Position numbers and translations under genes: made by a program. Source: JALZUR01 sp965205365 (GTDB lineage: Bacteria > Bdellovibrionota > Bdellovibrionia > Bdellovibrionales > UBA1609). Taken from it: a DNA stretch of 64,000 bases. The notes beneath the pieces are model-generated. The model had not been told where the DNA came from. It did not search any database and worked only from the letters and a program-made list of their open reading frames with translations. The stretch spans positions 372,001-436,000 of the forward strand of contig CBDBGT010000013.1 in assembly GCA_965205365.1 (NCBI GenBank), in the 5' to 3' direction. Shown here piece by piece: positions 28,024 to 36,842 of this stretch (positions within the stretch are counted from its first letter, which is position 1; every line of letters starts with the position of its first letter).

Positions 28024-28072
28024 ATGCTATAAAAAGCATTGTAAATCAACTATAACATGCTACTTAAAGCAT
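28024..28072. promoter_or_regulatory. Twin palindromic operators upstream of mobile mystery protein A
   Basis: Two 16-bp palindromes ATGCT-N6-AGCAT, at 28024-28039 (spacer ATAAAA) and 28057-28072 (spacer ACTTAA). They are offset by 33 bp, close to three helical turns, and lie immediately upstream of the HTH gene. They are probably the binding sites of mobile mystery protein A for autoregulation; that assignment is inference. Confidence 0.7.
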
Positions 28073-29598
28073 ATTTATGCATTTTTTGTATCATTTTGAG
28101 ACTCTAGGATTAGGTTGTTTGGCCTTGGAGAGCTAATTACCTCTGCCTCACTATTAGCAATCTTGTACTCCATGTCTGAGGGATAAATTCTAACCACCGC
28201 TTTATCATCGCCAACCACCATAAAGCTTCCTGAATATTCTCCCTTCTTGCTTTGCAAAGAAGAAACTAAGTTCATTTCTTGGCTATTAAGTTTTAAGTTC
28301 TTTTGTAAAATACCTAAATCTCCTTTCTGCATTAACACAAACTTAGTAGCAGTGTTCCCTAAAATAGCTGAACCTATAGGGTGACTTGCAATTTCCTCTA
28401 CACCCTGAGTAATAAAAGTAATCCCACTTCCTGTTTTTCTTAAAGTTCTTACACAATACTCCATAAAGTGAGAACTGCTTTTGCTTTTTAGTAATTCCCA
28501 ACATTCATCTAATAAAATTCGTTTTTTTCTTTTTTTAATTTCATCACTTCCTGATTCTATTTTCTCTAAAATAAAATCAGTGATTATTAAAATCATTACT
28601 GCTTGCAAATCTGGATAACTGGACAAACCTTTTAAATCAAAAACTACAAAATTACTTTCCATATTAAAACTATCTTTTTTATCAAGTAGCTGTCCATAAG
28701 GAGAATCTCCAGTCCAAGAGTAAAGCATTTTAGAAAACTGGTTTAAAGAGTCGTTACCCGCCCCCTTTAAAAGTTTTTTAAAATCAGATAAGGTAGGATT
28801 ATTTACAGTGCTGTATAAAATATTTATCTGCTCCTCAAGTAGTGCCTTTTCAAGTTTAGGAAGCTTATCGCCTTCCTCGTCTACCAAAATACTTTCTAAA
28901 AGTGCCAGTAAAAATTTAATCTTTCTCGGACTGGGTTTTGTCTTCTTTTCTTCCTTGGAGTCTCCCTTAAGGGGGGTTCCTCCAATAAAAAATGGGTTAA
29001 TTGTAACTGGACTACATTCCTCACTACTGGGTGGAGATACATCCACATACTGACCCCCTAAGGTTTTACAAAGTTTTCTGTAACTGCCGCCAATATCTAT
29101 AATAAAAGTCATAGGGTTTTCTTTTAAACTTTGTAGTAATATTAAATTATTTAAAAAACTTTTTCCTGAGCCACTACTTCCTGTAACAAGAGTATTAAAG
29201 TTTAATAGCTTTGGGTAAAAGGGGTCATAATTCACTAAGGCTTTATCTCTATTTCTAAAAATACATAGTGGTTTATGACTTCCTCCTTCATAGTTTGCAT
29301 AAATGGGTAAAAAATCTGCTAAGTTATCCGTTTTCATTCTCTTAGGCCTTGCTAAAGTGGTATTTGCCATAGGAATACAGGTTTTAAAAACTTTAAACGC
29401 TCCAAGGCTTTCCTCTAATCCTTCAGATGAGTTTAGGTTTCTAAAATAACTTAAAGCTTTTTTAGATTTTAAATTCAAGGCCTCTGGATTTTTGTCTTTT
29501 ATCTTAAGGCTTACTTGAGTTAAAAAAATCTTTTGTCCTGAGCTAATAACTTCTTTTAAAAGTTCCTCTGTACTATCTACCTGAGACTGGCTTTCTAA

Positions 29599-30463
29599 GA
29601 AGCTGTTTGAAAAGTCTAATTTGACTTGATTTAATAAGGCAAGAACTTCAAGGAAGAGGTAAAAATGTCTATTAAAAAAGGTTACGGAAGCGATTTAACA
29701 GATACTCAGTGGGAACAGCTTAAAAAAATATTTACCAAAAGCAAAATCTGGAGGTCGACCAAGAGAAGTTGATCTTAGAGAAATAATGAACGCAATATTT
29801 TACATCAACAAAACAAGCTGTCCGTGGAGGTGGCTGCCAAAGGACTACCCACCGTGGCAAACAGTATATTCGTATTTTAGAAGTTGGCGTCTTTCAGGGG
29901 CCTGGGAAAAAAATCAACTCCCAATTGAGCAAGTACTTGAGGAAAAAAGAGGGAAGAAATTCAACACCCTAAGGGGCCTGGCATGGACTTTCAGTCTGTG
30001 AAGACTACTTCTGTGGGAGGAATAAAGGGCTACGATGGTGGGAAAAAGGTGGTTGGCCGCAAACGCCACATTCTAGTGGATACTTTGGGGTTCATAATGA
30101 CAGTGGTTGTACATGTAGCTGACATTCAAGATAGAGATGGTGGATTTTAGTTTTACAAAATATCATTTCAAGGTTTTCAAGTTTAAAATTGATTTAGGTA
30201 GATGGCGGTTACCGTGGGGACTTCATTCACTTTGCTAAAACTCTTTTCAGCCGTACCCTTGAGGTGGTTTTACGAACCGACAAGGATCCAGGATTTAAGG
30301 TTGTTAAAAAACGTTGGATTGTTGAACGAACTTTTGCATGGCTAGGAAATTATAGAAGGCATTCTAAAGATTATGAAAGGCTGGCAGAATCAAGTGAAGC
30401 TATGATTTATATTTCTATGATTCATCTCATGGTCAGGAGAATTTAGACTTTTCAAACAGCTTC
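29599..30463 (+). mobile_element. IS5-family (IS1031-like) element in traC-like gene
   Basis: An 865-bp element with inverted ends GAAGCTGTTTGAAAAGTCTAA and a 3-bp duplication TAA (29596-29598 and 30464-30466). The TNA-type duplication is typical of the IS1031 subgroup. It is inserted in the conjugation ATPase gene. Confidence 0.85.
29666..30446 (+). pseudogene. IS5-family transposase, multiply frameshifted
   Basis: Pieces in different frames read MSIKKGYGSDLTDTQWEQLK, then PREVDLREIMNAIFYINKTSCPWRWLPKDYP, SVGGIKGYDGGKKVVGRKRHILVDTLG, and VVKKRWIVERTFAWLGNYRRHSKDYE. These are the standard consecutive blocks of IS1031-type transposases. At least three frame breaks make it non-functional. Confidence 0.88.
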
Positions 30464-30488
30464 TAAGAAATAGGGGGAGAAAGTAATG

Positions 30489-30515
30489 TTAAAAATTAGT
30501 GACACGGTGTACTAG
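30489..30515. repeat. IS630-type terminal repeat, orphan right end
   Basis: TTAAAAATTAGTGACACGGT followed by GTACTAG, the exact reverse complement of the left end at 24913-24940 and followed by the TA target. There is no transposase next to it. It separates the conjugation remnant from the S-adenosylhomocysteine hydrolase gene. Confidence 0.8.
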
Positions 30516-30541
30516 GTTCATTAAAGAATTTACCCCTCTCC

Positions 30542-31903
30542 TTAATACCTATAGTGTTCAGGTTTATATGGACCTTCTGGCTTAAGACCTAAGTAAGAAG
30601 ACTGTCTATAAGAAAGTTTTGTAAGCTTAGCTCCCACTTTTTTTAAATGAAGATTTGCCACCTTTTCATCTAAGTCTTTAGGAAGTCTATGGACACCGAT
30701 TTTATATTTGTCTGAATTGGTATAAAACTCAATCTGTGCCATAACCTGATTTGTAAACGACGCGCTCATTACAAAAGATGGATGGCCTGTGGCACAACCA
30801 AGGTTTACCAATCGACCCTTGGCTAAAACAATGACTCTATTGCCATTTTTAAGGCGGTGAAGGTCAACCTGAGGCTTAATCTCAATAATTTCAGAATTCT
30901 TACTAAGCCAAGCCATATCAATTTCAATATCAAAATGACCAATATTACAAACAATTGCGCCATCTTTCATTTTTTCAAAGTGCTCCTTTGTAATGATGTC
31001 ACAACAGCCTGTAGCTGTAACAAAAATATCTGCACAAGATGCAGCCTCCTCCATTGTCACAACCTCATAGCCTTCCATTGAGGCCTGAAGTGCACAAATT
31101 GGATCAATTTCTGTAACTAAAATTTTAGCTCCAAACCCTTTTAACGATTGAACTGAGCCCTTACCCACATCACCATAACCAGCAACACAAACAACTTTTC
31201 CTGCAATCATCACATCTGTTGCACGTTTAATAGCGTCTACAAGTGATTCTCTACAACCATACATATTATCAAATTTAGATTTTGTTACCGAATCATTTAC
31301 GTTAATTGCTGGAATTTTTAATTTTCCCTCTTTAAACATTTTTTCTAAATTATGAACCCCTGTTGTGGTCTCTTCTGTAACACCAATTACGTTCTTAAGA
31401 AGGGGAGCAAAGCGGTCTTCATGCATCATACATGTTAAGTCTCCACCATCATCTAAGATCATATTGTAGCCTCCATGACCCCAACCTATAATAGTCTGCT
31501 CTAAACACCACTCATACTCTTCTTGAGTTTCACCTTTCCAGGCAAACACTGGAACTCCAGCAGCAGCAATTGCACAAGCTGCATGATCTTGAGTTGAATA
31601 AATATTACAAGAGCTCCACCTCACATGGGCTCCAAGTTGAACTAAGGTTTCAATTAAAACTGCTGTCTGAATTGTCATATGAATACAACCTGTAATTTTA
31701 GCACCTTTTAAAGGAAGTTTACCTTTGTACTCTAAGCGTAAAGCCATAAGACCAGGCATTTCAGTTTCAGCAATGTGAATTTCTTCTCTTCCCCATTTAG
31801 CTAAGCGAGCAAATTCTTCTTTTGAATTCATTGCTGGTGCACATACTTTATAATCTGTAAATCCCATACCTTTCCCCGGTTGACTGGTTGTTTCTAACTC
31901 CAT
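30542..31903 (-). CDS. ahcY: S-adenosylhomocysteine hydrolase
   Basis: A 453-residue NAD-dependent enzyme that cleaves S-adenosylhomocysteine to adenosine and homocysteine in the methyl cycle. Signatures are CNIYSTQDHAACAIAAAGVPVFAWKG (substrate domain), DDGGDLT, the NAD-binding VCVAGYGDVGKGSVQSLKGFGA, and the C-terminal PEHYRY (conserved Lys/Tyr tail). Length is normal. GGAGAGAGGG precedes the ATG. It stands alone between an IS630-type end and IS debris. I looked for an SAH-type riboswitch upstream and do not see one. Confidence 0.96.
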   Translation of the reverse strand: MELETTSQPGKGMGFTDYKVCAPAMNSKEEFARLAKWGREEIHIAETEMPGLMALRLEYKGKLPLKGAKITGCIHMTIQTAVLIETLVQLGAHVRWSSCNIYSTQDHAACAIAAAGVPVFAWKGETQEEYEWCLEQTIIGWGHGGYNMILDDGGDLTCMMHEDRFAPLLKNVIGVTEETTTGVHNLEKMFKEGKLKIPAINVNDSVTKSKFDNMYGCRESLVDAIKRATDVMIAGKVVCVAGYGDVGKGSVQSLKGFGAKILVTEIDPICALQASMEGYEVVTMEEAASCADIFVTATGCCDIITKEHFEKMKDGAIVCNIGHFDIEIDMAWLSKNSEIIEIKPQVDLHRLKNGNRVIVLAKGRLVNLGCATGHPSFVMSASFTNQVMAQIEFYTNSDKYKIGVHRLPKDLDEKVANLHLKKVGAKLTKLSYRQSSYLGLKPEGPYKPEHYRY

Positions 31904-32078
31904 AGCCCTCTCTCCTAATTAGCCCTCAAAAAGAACCATACTAAGGAATAAGAGTTTGAGAGTCCAGCTATAGACTTATTTTTTCTTTATTTAGACATGA
32001 TTTTTCAAAAAAAATTTTATAAAAAACCTTATCTTTGGTAAGATTTCAACCAGCTTTATAAAAAATCTTATAGCTATT

Positions 32079-32438
32079 CAGGGCGTTGTTCCACATGAGG
32101 GCTCAACCTAGACCAACAACTTAAAAATCTTTACCCACCCATTCTAAAATAAATTTATTTTAATATACTAAGAACGGTTAGAGTTGAGTCCATTCGCCTT
32201 TTGAATGACTTTATTTTTTACTCTAACAGATTCAACTATTTCAATTGAAATACTTCCCTTTGGCCTTTTTACTTCTCAAATAAACATAAGTGTTAAAATG
32301 ACTAGCTTACAAATTCTTGTAAAGAAAAAAAATGAGTCACTACATTTTAGGTTTTAAGTCTTTTAACTTTGTCTGGCCATTATATTTGAACTCAGCTGGG
32401 ATTTTTTTTAAAAGGGGTGTCAAAGTCAGGAGAAAATG
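32079..32438. mobile_element. IS5-type end joined to an IS1634 remnant
   Basis: 32079-32165 is a mirror copy of the IS5-type end at 11620-11703 (GGGCGTTGTTCCACATGAGG...). From about 32170 to 32433, read on the minus strand, the sequence matches the left end of IS1634 including a decayed transposase start (MFI, stop, EVKRPKGSISIEIVES). The end CCTGACTTTGACAC lies at about 32417-32430. The intact IS982 follows after 6 bp. Confidence 0.7.
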
Positions 32439-32444
32439 TAAGTT

Positions 32445-33464
32445 ACCCGAGTTCGAACTTTTTTCAGGACCTAAGTGCTGGATAAATAAAAGATCATCCC
32501 AGCCTTTTGTAAGATTTAGTTGTTTTTTACTGATCTGCAAAAAGGAGCCGGGAATGATCGAAGAGAATCAAATTATAGAAGTTTTTACTCTTGTTGACGA
32601 CTTTATTTTAGGGTTAAACAAAGAACAGTCCAAACTCATACCCAGCAAAAGAAAGAGAGGTTTTCCATCTGCGTTATCTGAGTCTGAAGTCATCACCATC
32701 TGTTTATTATTCCAATTTTCCGGCTTCAGAAATTTTAAAGCTTTCTATACAGGTTATGTTCAAAAATTTCTAAAACCTTATTTCCCAAAACTCTTGTCCT
32801 ACAATAGGTTTGTAGAACTTAAAAAATCTTCAGCACCTCAAATTCTTATTTTTTTACACTCACTTATGCAATCAAATATTTGCACAGGAATATCTGTTGT
32901 AGACTCCAGTCCCATTGTTGTTTGTAATAACAAAAGAATCGGTCGTCACAAAACCTTTAAAGGACTTGCAAAACGTGGGAAATCAACAATGGGCTGGTTC
33001 TTTGGTTTTAAAGTTCACATAGTAATTTCTCACAAAGGGGAGCTCTTAAGTTTTACCATAACCCCAGGAAATGTTCATGATACAAAGCCTGTAGAGGGTT
33101 TAGCTGAGAATATTTTTGGAAAATTGTTTGGAGACAAAGGATATATATCCCAAAAGCTATTTGAAAAATTGATGAGTAAAGGGGTTCAAGTCATAACAAA
33201 TCTTAAATCCAATATGAAAAATAAGTTTGTTCCTCTTTTTGATAAACTACTCCTGAGGAAAAGGTACATTGTTGAAACTGCTTTTGGGATTTTAAAGGAG
33301 GAATTTCATCTTGAACACTCAAGACACCGAAGCCCAAAAAACTTTGTGGTAAATTTACTTTCGGCACTAACGGCGTACTGTTTGCGTCTAAGAAAACCCT
33401 CTATTAGACTTCAAGTACTTGAAGAAAGGCTGCTTCAGTAGGTTTAGAAAGTTCGAACTCGGGT
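32445..33464 (+). mobile_element. Intact IS982 element
   Basis: 1020 bp with ends ACCCGAGTTCGAAC... and the reverse complement, flanked by a 6-bp duplication TAAGTT (32439-32444 and 33465-33470). It is nearly identical to the copy in the LysR gene at 53-56 kb. Confidence 0.95.
32554..33441 (+). CDS. IS982-family transposase
   Basis: A 295-residue DDE transposase. I use the ATG at 32554 (MIEENQIIEVF), preceded by AAAGGAG and shared by the second intact copy; the longer open frame upstream is IS1634 debris and IS982 leader. Core blocks are SVVDSSPIVVCN (first Asp), GKLFGDKGYISQKL (second Asp), and ETAFGILKEEFHLEH (Glu). Full-length and probably active. Confidence 0.95.
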   Translation: MIEENQIIEVFTLVDDFILGLNKEQSKLIPSKRKRGFPSALSESEVITICLLFQFSGFRNFKAFYTGYVQKFLKPYFPKLLSYNRFVELKKSSAPQILIFLHSLMQSNICTGISVVDSSPIVVCNNKRIGRHKTFKGLAKRGKSTMGWFFGFKVHIVISHKGELLSFTITPGNVHDTKPVEGLAENIFGKLFGDKGYISQKLFEKLMSKGVQVITNLKSNMKNKFVPLFDKLLLRKRYIVETAFGILKEEFHLEHSRHRSPKNFVVNLLSALTAYCLRLRKPSIRLQVLEERLLQ

Positions 33465-33661
33465 TAAGTTATGTGTCAGGACGGACATAGGCATGAGACA
33501 TAAAATTTTTTAACAGTGTTAACCTTAGACTTTAGACTCTGTGTATAGCATCAGTTACTAAAGTCTAAATTCAGGTTGAATATTAAAAAACTATTTTTTT
33601 AATTCATAGGGTTAGATAGAGTATTAGAGTTTATACGATATAAAATAAATGAGGTATTCAT

Positions 33662-34516
33662 ATGAATAAAATCATTCAATTACTATTGATTACAACTACC
33701 CTATTGAGTTTAGCTGCCTGTGGATCTAGTAAGCCAGATCCTGATTTATGTGTTGGTTCTTCTTGTGGAGCTAGTAAGCCAGATCCTAATCCTGATCCTG
33801 ACCCTAATCCAGATCCAGATCCAGATCCAGATCCAGATCCTGATCCTGATCCTGATCCTGATTTATGTCTTGATTCTTCTCCCACCCCAGGAACCGTGTG
33901 TGAGGGTGGAGCAATTTATCTTGGAAGCCTTAGCCCAGGTGCTACTAGTGGAAGTGGAACAGATCACTATATGACCACCCCTGGGGGTTGTGGAGATATT
34001 CCATCAGAAAGTGTTTCAGGAGGTTCGGGGACAAACTCTTATGCGGAAAACGATTTTACAGTGACTTGTTCTGGTACTGATAGCTTACGTAAAGATTGGA
34101 ATAATAATTCGAGTAGTTGGTACAATATTCCAGAAGTAGTAAATTATGCATCAACTATTGGAATTGGTCATGGTGGAATTAATATAGATTCAAATTATGG
34201 CTCGGCTAATACAGATGTAATTGTTGCCATAACTTCACCGTCTCAAGGGGGCTATCATGCCGCAGCAAGGTATTGTCATAAACTTGTTTATGGTGGTTAT
34301 AATGATTGGCATTTACCTAATCGCTATGAGCTTAATTTAATGTACACAAATCGCTCTTTTCTTCCAGGTTTAGTTCAGAGTAATAGTGATTACTATTGGT
34401 CTTCTACGGAGGGCGACAGCGATAGTGTTGCGTGGAACCAGAGGCTCTCTGATGGCAATCAGAGTTATAATGATAAGAACGTCCACTATTTAGTTCGCTG
34501 TGTGCGGAGGTTTTGA
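33662..34516 (+). CDS. Lcl/DUF1566-domain lipoprotein with Asp-Pro linker
   Basis: A 284-residue lipoprotein (signal MNKIIQLLLITTTLLSLAAC). A low-complexity linker of Asp-Pro/Asn-Pro repeats, made of near-perfect GATCCN hexamers at about 33780-33862, precedes an Lcl (DUF1566) domain over about residues 75-284. That domain is ~75% identical to the C-terminus of the tail-fibre-like protein at 13 kb (shared: SLSPGATSGSGTDHYMT, GGYNDWHLPNRYELNLMY). Lcl domains have C-type-lectin-like folds and bind host or surface polymers. The protein probably sits on the outer membrane, with the linker projecting the binding domain. GAGGT precedes the ATG. Confidence 0.85.
   Translation: MNKIIQLLLITTTLLSLAACGSSKPDPDLCVGSSCGASKPDPNPDPDPNPDPDPDPDPDPDPDPDPDLCLDSSPTPGTVCEGGAIYLGSLSPGATSGSGTDHYMTTPGGCGDIPSESVSGGSGTNSYAENDFTVTCSGTDSLRKDWNNNSSSWYNIPEVVNYASTIGIGHGGINIDSNYGSANTDVIVAITSPSQGGYHAAARYCHKLVYGGYNDWHLPNRYELNLMYTNRSFLPGLVQSNSDYYWSSTEGDSDSVAWNQRLSDGNQSYNDKNVHYLVRCVRRF
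34379..34516 (+). other. Hypervariable 3' segment of Lcl lipoprotein (candidate DGR variable region)
   Basis: The last 46 codons, aligned with 12980-13114. Fixed scaffold: YYWSSTE, AW.Q, SDG.Q, DKN, VRCVRRF. Most variable codons (AAT, GAT, GGC, GAC, AGC, GAT, AAC, AAT, AGT, TAT, AAT, GAT, GTC, CAC, TAT) end in C or T. There is one more codon than in the paralogue. The 3' flank TTTTGAGG[C/T]CTGAA.GGGCTCAT is conserved beyond the stop in both genes. Confidence 0.4.
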
Positions 34517-34544
34517 GGTCTGAAGGGCTCATGAGCTCTTTAAA

Positions 34545-35094
34545 TTTATTCTGATTCTGCAATAGAAGCCGCCTTAACAGTACGCTCATTTTTTAAGCTT
34601 ACACTTAGAACTACTCAAGGGTTTACCCAAAGTCTTTTAAAGCTTTTAAAGTTTAATTTACCAATACCAGACTATTCAGCTCTTTTAAGACGCCTTAAGA
34701 AGCTAGCAATTAAACTTAGAAAAGTACAATCAAAAGGCAAGAAAATTCATATTGTTATGAATTAGGCGGGTTTAAAAGTTTTTAGTGAGGGTGAGTGGAA
34801 AGTAGGGCAGCATGGCTATTCAAAGGGCAGGACTTAGATGAAAATTACATTTAGCTCTGGATGAAGGAGGTGGAGAAATTTTATCAATGTGTTTGAGTGA
34901 AAATTCTTTTAAAGACAACCAATCTTAGAGACAGCTATGTATCGTTTTAAGAGTATTTTTAGAGGAGCTTTAAGTTCTAAGGAGTTTAAGAGTCAGTTTA
35001 ATGGAGCTGCCATTAAATGTAAGATTTTAAACAAATTCTTATGCCCATCTTTAAAATTTAAATTACAGAAACAGTGACTTCATGTGCAACAACG
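34545..35094 (+). mobile_element. IS5-family transposase remnant
   Basis: A decayed plus-strand transposase starting near 34561: EAALTVRSFFKLTLRTTQGF, LPIPDYSALLRRLKKL, KGKKIHIVMN, GLKVFSEGEWKVGQHGYSK, then ETAMYRFKSIFRGALSSKEF. These are consecutive IS5-family blocks, broken by stops and frameshifts. It ends in the terminal repeat (TCATGTGCAACAACGCC) at about 35078-35094. Confidence 0.8.
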
Positions 35095-35439
35095 CCACTA
35101 TTCAGGGTAATTAAACTATAAAAGAGATTGCTAAGGACAGCAAAAGGAGCACATCCTCTTTTTCTATTTGTAAAAAGGCAGCCTCTAGTTCTGCAAAAAT
35201 ACTTAGCTTTATTCATGGACCTACTTCTTCTGCTAAAAACCCTCTATTGCCCAAAAGATTTAATTCTTTTATATTAAAGGCCGCATAAAGGAATTTAAAG
35301 TCTTTTTTAAGTTAGAATTTAAAACCTCATGGTATTCATACAGATTCACTTAAAATCTTATAAGCTCATTAAAAACAAAACACCATTTAAATCTTGCCCA
35401 TAAAGCCTTTAAGGGCTACCTTCTTTTAAAGGAAAACTT
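35095..35439. other. Intergenic region
   Basis: About 345 bp between IS5 debris and the EVE-domain gene. A 58-codon unstarted frame (KEIAKDSKRSTSSFSICKKA) is visible but not recognisable. No RNA gene or clear regulatory site. Confidence 0.35.
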
Positions 35440-35898
35440 ATGAACTACTGGTTAATGAAATCTGAGCCTAGTACTTATTCCATTGATACTTTAAAAAAAG
35501 ACAAGTTTACTCTCTGGGATGGGGTAAGAAACTATCAAGCTAGAAATTTTATGATGAAAGATATGAGAGTTGATGATAAAATTCTTTTTTATCATTCAAA
35601 TACTAAGCCCCCTGGAGTTGCAGGCCTTGCTACTGTATCAAAAACTGCAACCCCTGACCCTACAGCTTTTGATAAAAAATCAAAATACTTTTGTGAAAAA
35701 TCGGATAAAAAAAACCCAAGGTGGTTTTGTGTAGAAATAATGTATAAAAAAAAATTTAAAACATATATTTCCTTAGAAGAAATAAAAAACACCAAAGGCC
35801 TTAAAAACATCATGGTCATTGAAAAAGGTTCTAGGCTGTCCATTCAACCAGTGACTAAAGTAGAATATGATATAATCCATAAAATGGGCTTCACATGA
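35440..35898 (+). CDS. EVE domain protein
   Basis: A 152-residue EVE/PUA-like protein. The opening MNYWLMKSEPSTYSIDTL, WDGVRNYQARNFM and DDKILFYHSN, with the PGVAGLATV turn, is the standard bacterial EVE form related to eukaryotic THYN1. The fold binds modified cytosine or other modified bases. Stand-alone bacterial EVE proteins have no settled function. It overlaps the dihydrouridine synthase gene by 4 bp (ATGA), so the two are translationally coupled. This may point to a nucleic-acid modification role (inference). Confidence 0.92.
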   Translation: MNYWLMKSEPSTYSIDTLKKDKFTLWDGVRNYQARNFMMKDMRVDDKILFYHSNTKPPGVAGLATVSKTATPDPTAFDKKSKYFCEKSDKKNPRWFCVEIMYKKKFKTYISLEEIKNTKGLKNIMVIEKGSRLSIQPVTKVEYDIIHKMGFT

Positions 35899-36842
35899 TC
35901 ATTGGGTTAGCTCCCATGGAGGGGGTTTTAGACCCTCTTATGAGAAAATTTATTACTCAAGTAAGCTGTGTAAACTACTGTTCAACAGAGTTTGTTAGGG
36001 TCACTGATAAAGTGCTCCCTAAAAATACCTTTTTGCGTTATGCTCCTGAGTTAAATAATGGGTCTAAAACTGAATCCGGAACCCCTGTGCTTGTGCAGCT
36101 CCTAGGGGGGCAGCCTCAATGGATGGCTGAAAATGCTTCCTTAGCACTTTCTCTTGGAGCATCTGGTATTGATATAAACTTTGGATGCCCTGCTAAAACG
36201 GTGAACCGTCATGATGGAGGGGCCTCTTTGCTTAAATCTCCACAAAGGCTCTTTAACACTATTTCTGTTATAAGAAAAAAAATTGGTAGTGACATACACC
36301 TTTCAGCAAAGGTTCGCCTAGGGTTTTCTGACAAGAGTAAGATTCTAGACATTTCAAGAGCCTGTTCTGATGCTGGAGCGAGTTGGCTTACTGTTCATGC
36401 TAGAACAAAAGATGAGGCTTATAAGCCCCCTGCTCATTGGCATTTAATAAAGAAAATGAAAGAGGTCTCAAGTATACCTGTTCTTGCAAATGGTGACATT
36501 TGGGATCTTAAAGCTTATAAAAAATGTGTCCAGGAATCAGGCTGCACAGATGTAATGATTGGACGAGGCCTTATAAGGAATCCGTTTCTTGCATCTGAAA
36601 TAAAAAAAAATACTGAACTTAACGGTGATTTTAAAAATCAAAGCACTCTTAAACTCATCATTGCTTATTTAAATGAAGCTCAATTTGTATACGGTGAAAA
36701 AACCGCGTTAGGCCGCATTAAACAATGGGTGAAAATATGCTCTCACCCTAAAAACTTGTTTTTTAAAAATCTATTTGAAGAAATAAAAAAAATCCAAACT
36801 GCAAAAAAAGTTGTTAAGCTTATGATGAAGAAATTTGTTTAA
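35895..36842 (+). CDS. tRNA-dihydrouridine synthase (DusC-like)
   Basis: A 315-residue FMN enzyme reducing uridines to dihydrouridine in tRNA. Signatures are LAPMEGVLDP at the start, GIDINFGCPAKTVNRHDGGASLL with the catalytic Cys in GCPA, KVRLGF, WLTVHARTK, IPVLANGDIWD and VMIGRGLIRNPFL. The single-residue choices around GCPAKTVN and the length fit the DusC group. It starts inside the stop of the EVE gene and ends convergently, overlapping the last bases of the opposite-strand gene. Confidence 0.92.
   Translation: MIIGLAPMEGVLDPLMRKFITQVSCVNYCSTEFVRVTDKVLPKNTFLRYAPELNNGSKTESGTPVLVQLLGGQPQWMAENASLALSLGASGIDINFGCPAKTVNRHDGGASLLKSPQRLFNTISVIRKKIGSDIHLSAKVRLGFSDKSKILDISRACSDAGASWLTVHARTKDEAYKPPAHWHLIKKMKEVSSIPVLANGDIWDLKAYKKCVQESGCTDVMIGRGLIRNPFLASEIKKNTELNGDFKNQSTLKLIIAYLNEAQFVYGEKTALGRIKQWVKICSHPKNLFFKNLFEEIKKIQTAKKVVKLMMKKFV

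Larger units (their letters stand above)
28075..30488 (-). pseudogene. TraC/VirB4-like conjugation ATPase, 5'-truncated and IS-interrupted
   Basis: The C-terminal ~500 codons of a type IV secretion ATPase are open from 28075 to the IS5-type insertion at 29598. Walker A is TGSSGSGKSFLNN, Walker B is KKRILLDECWELL, and ITFITQGVEE follows. This matches TraC/VirB4 proteins that energise pilus assembly. Removing the 865-bp IS restores the frame for a few more codons (FSPYFLESQS) before it runs into an IS630-type terminal repeat at 30489. About the first 300 residues expected for the family are therefore missing. The gene cannot be functional. Confidence 0.8.

Noticed and set aside
31904..32078. 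SAH/SAM-type riboswitch upstream of the S-adenosylhomocysteine hydrolase gene
   Set aside because: No conserved core or paired stems that I can recognise; only AT-rich imperfect repeats.
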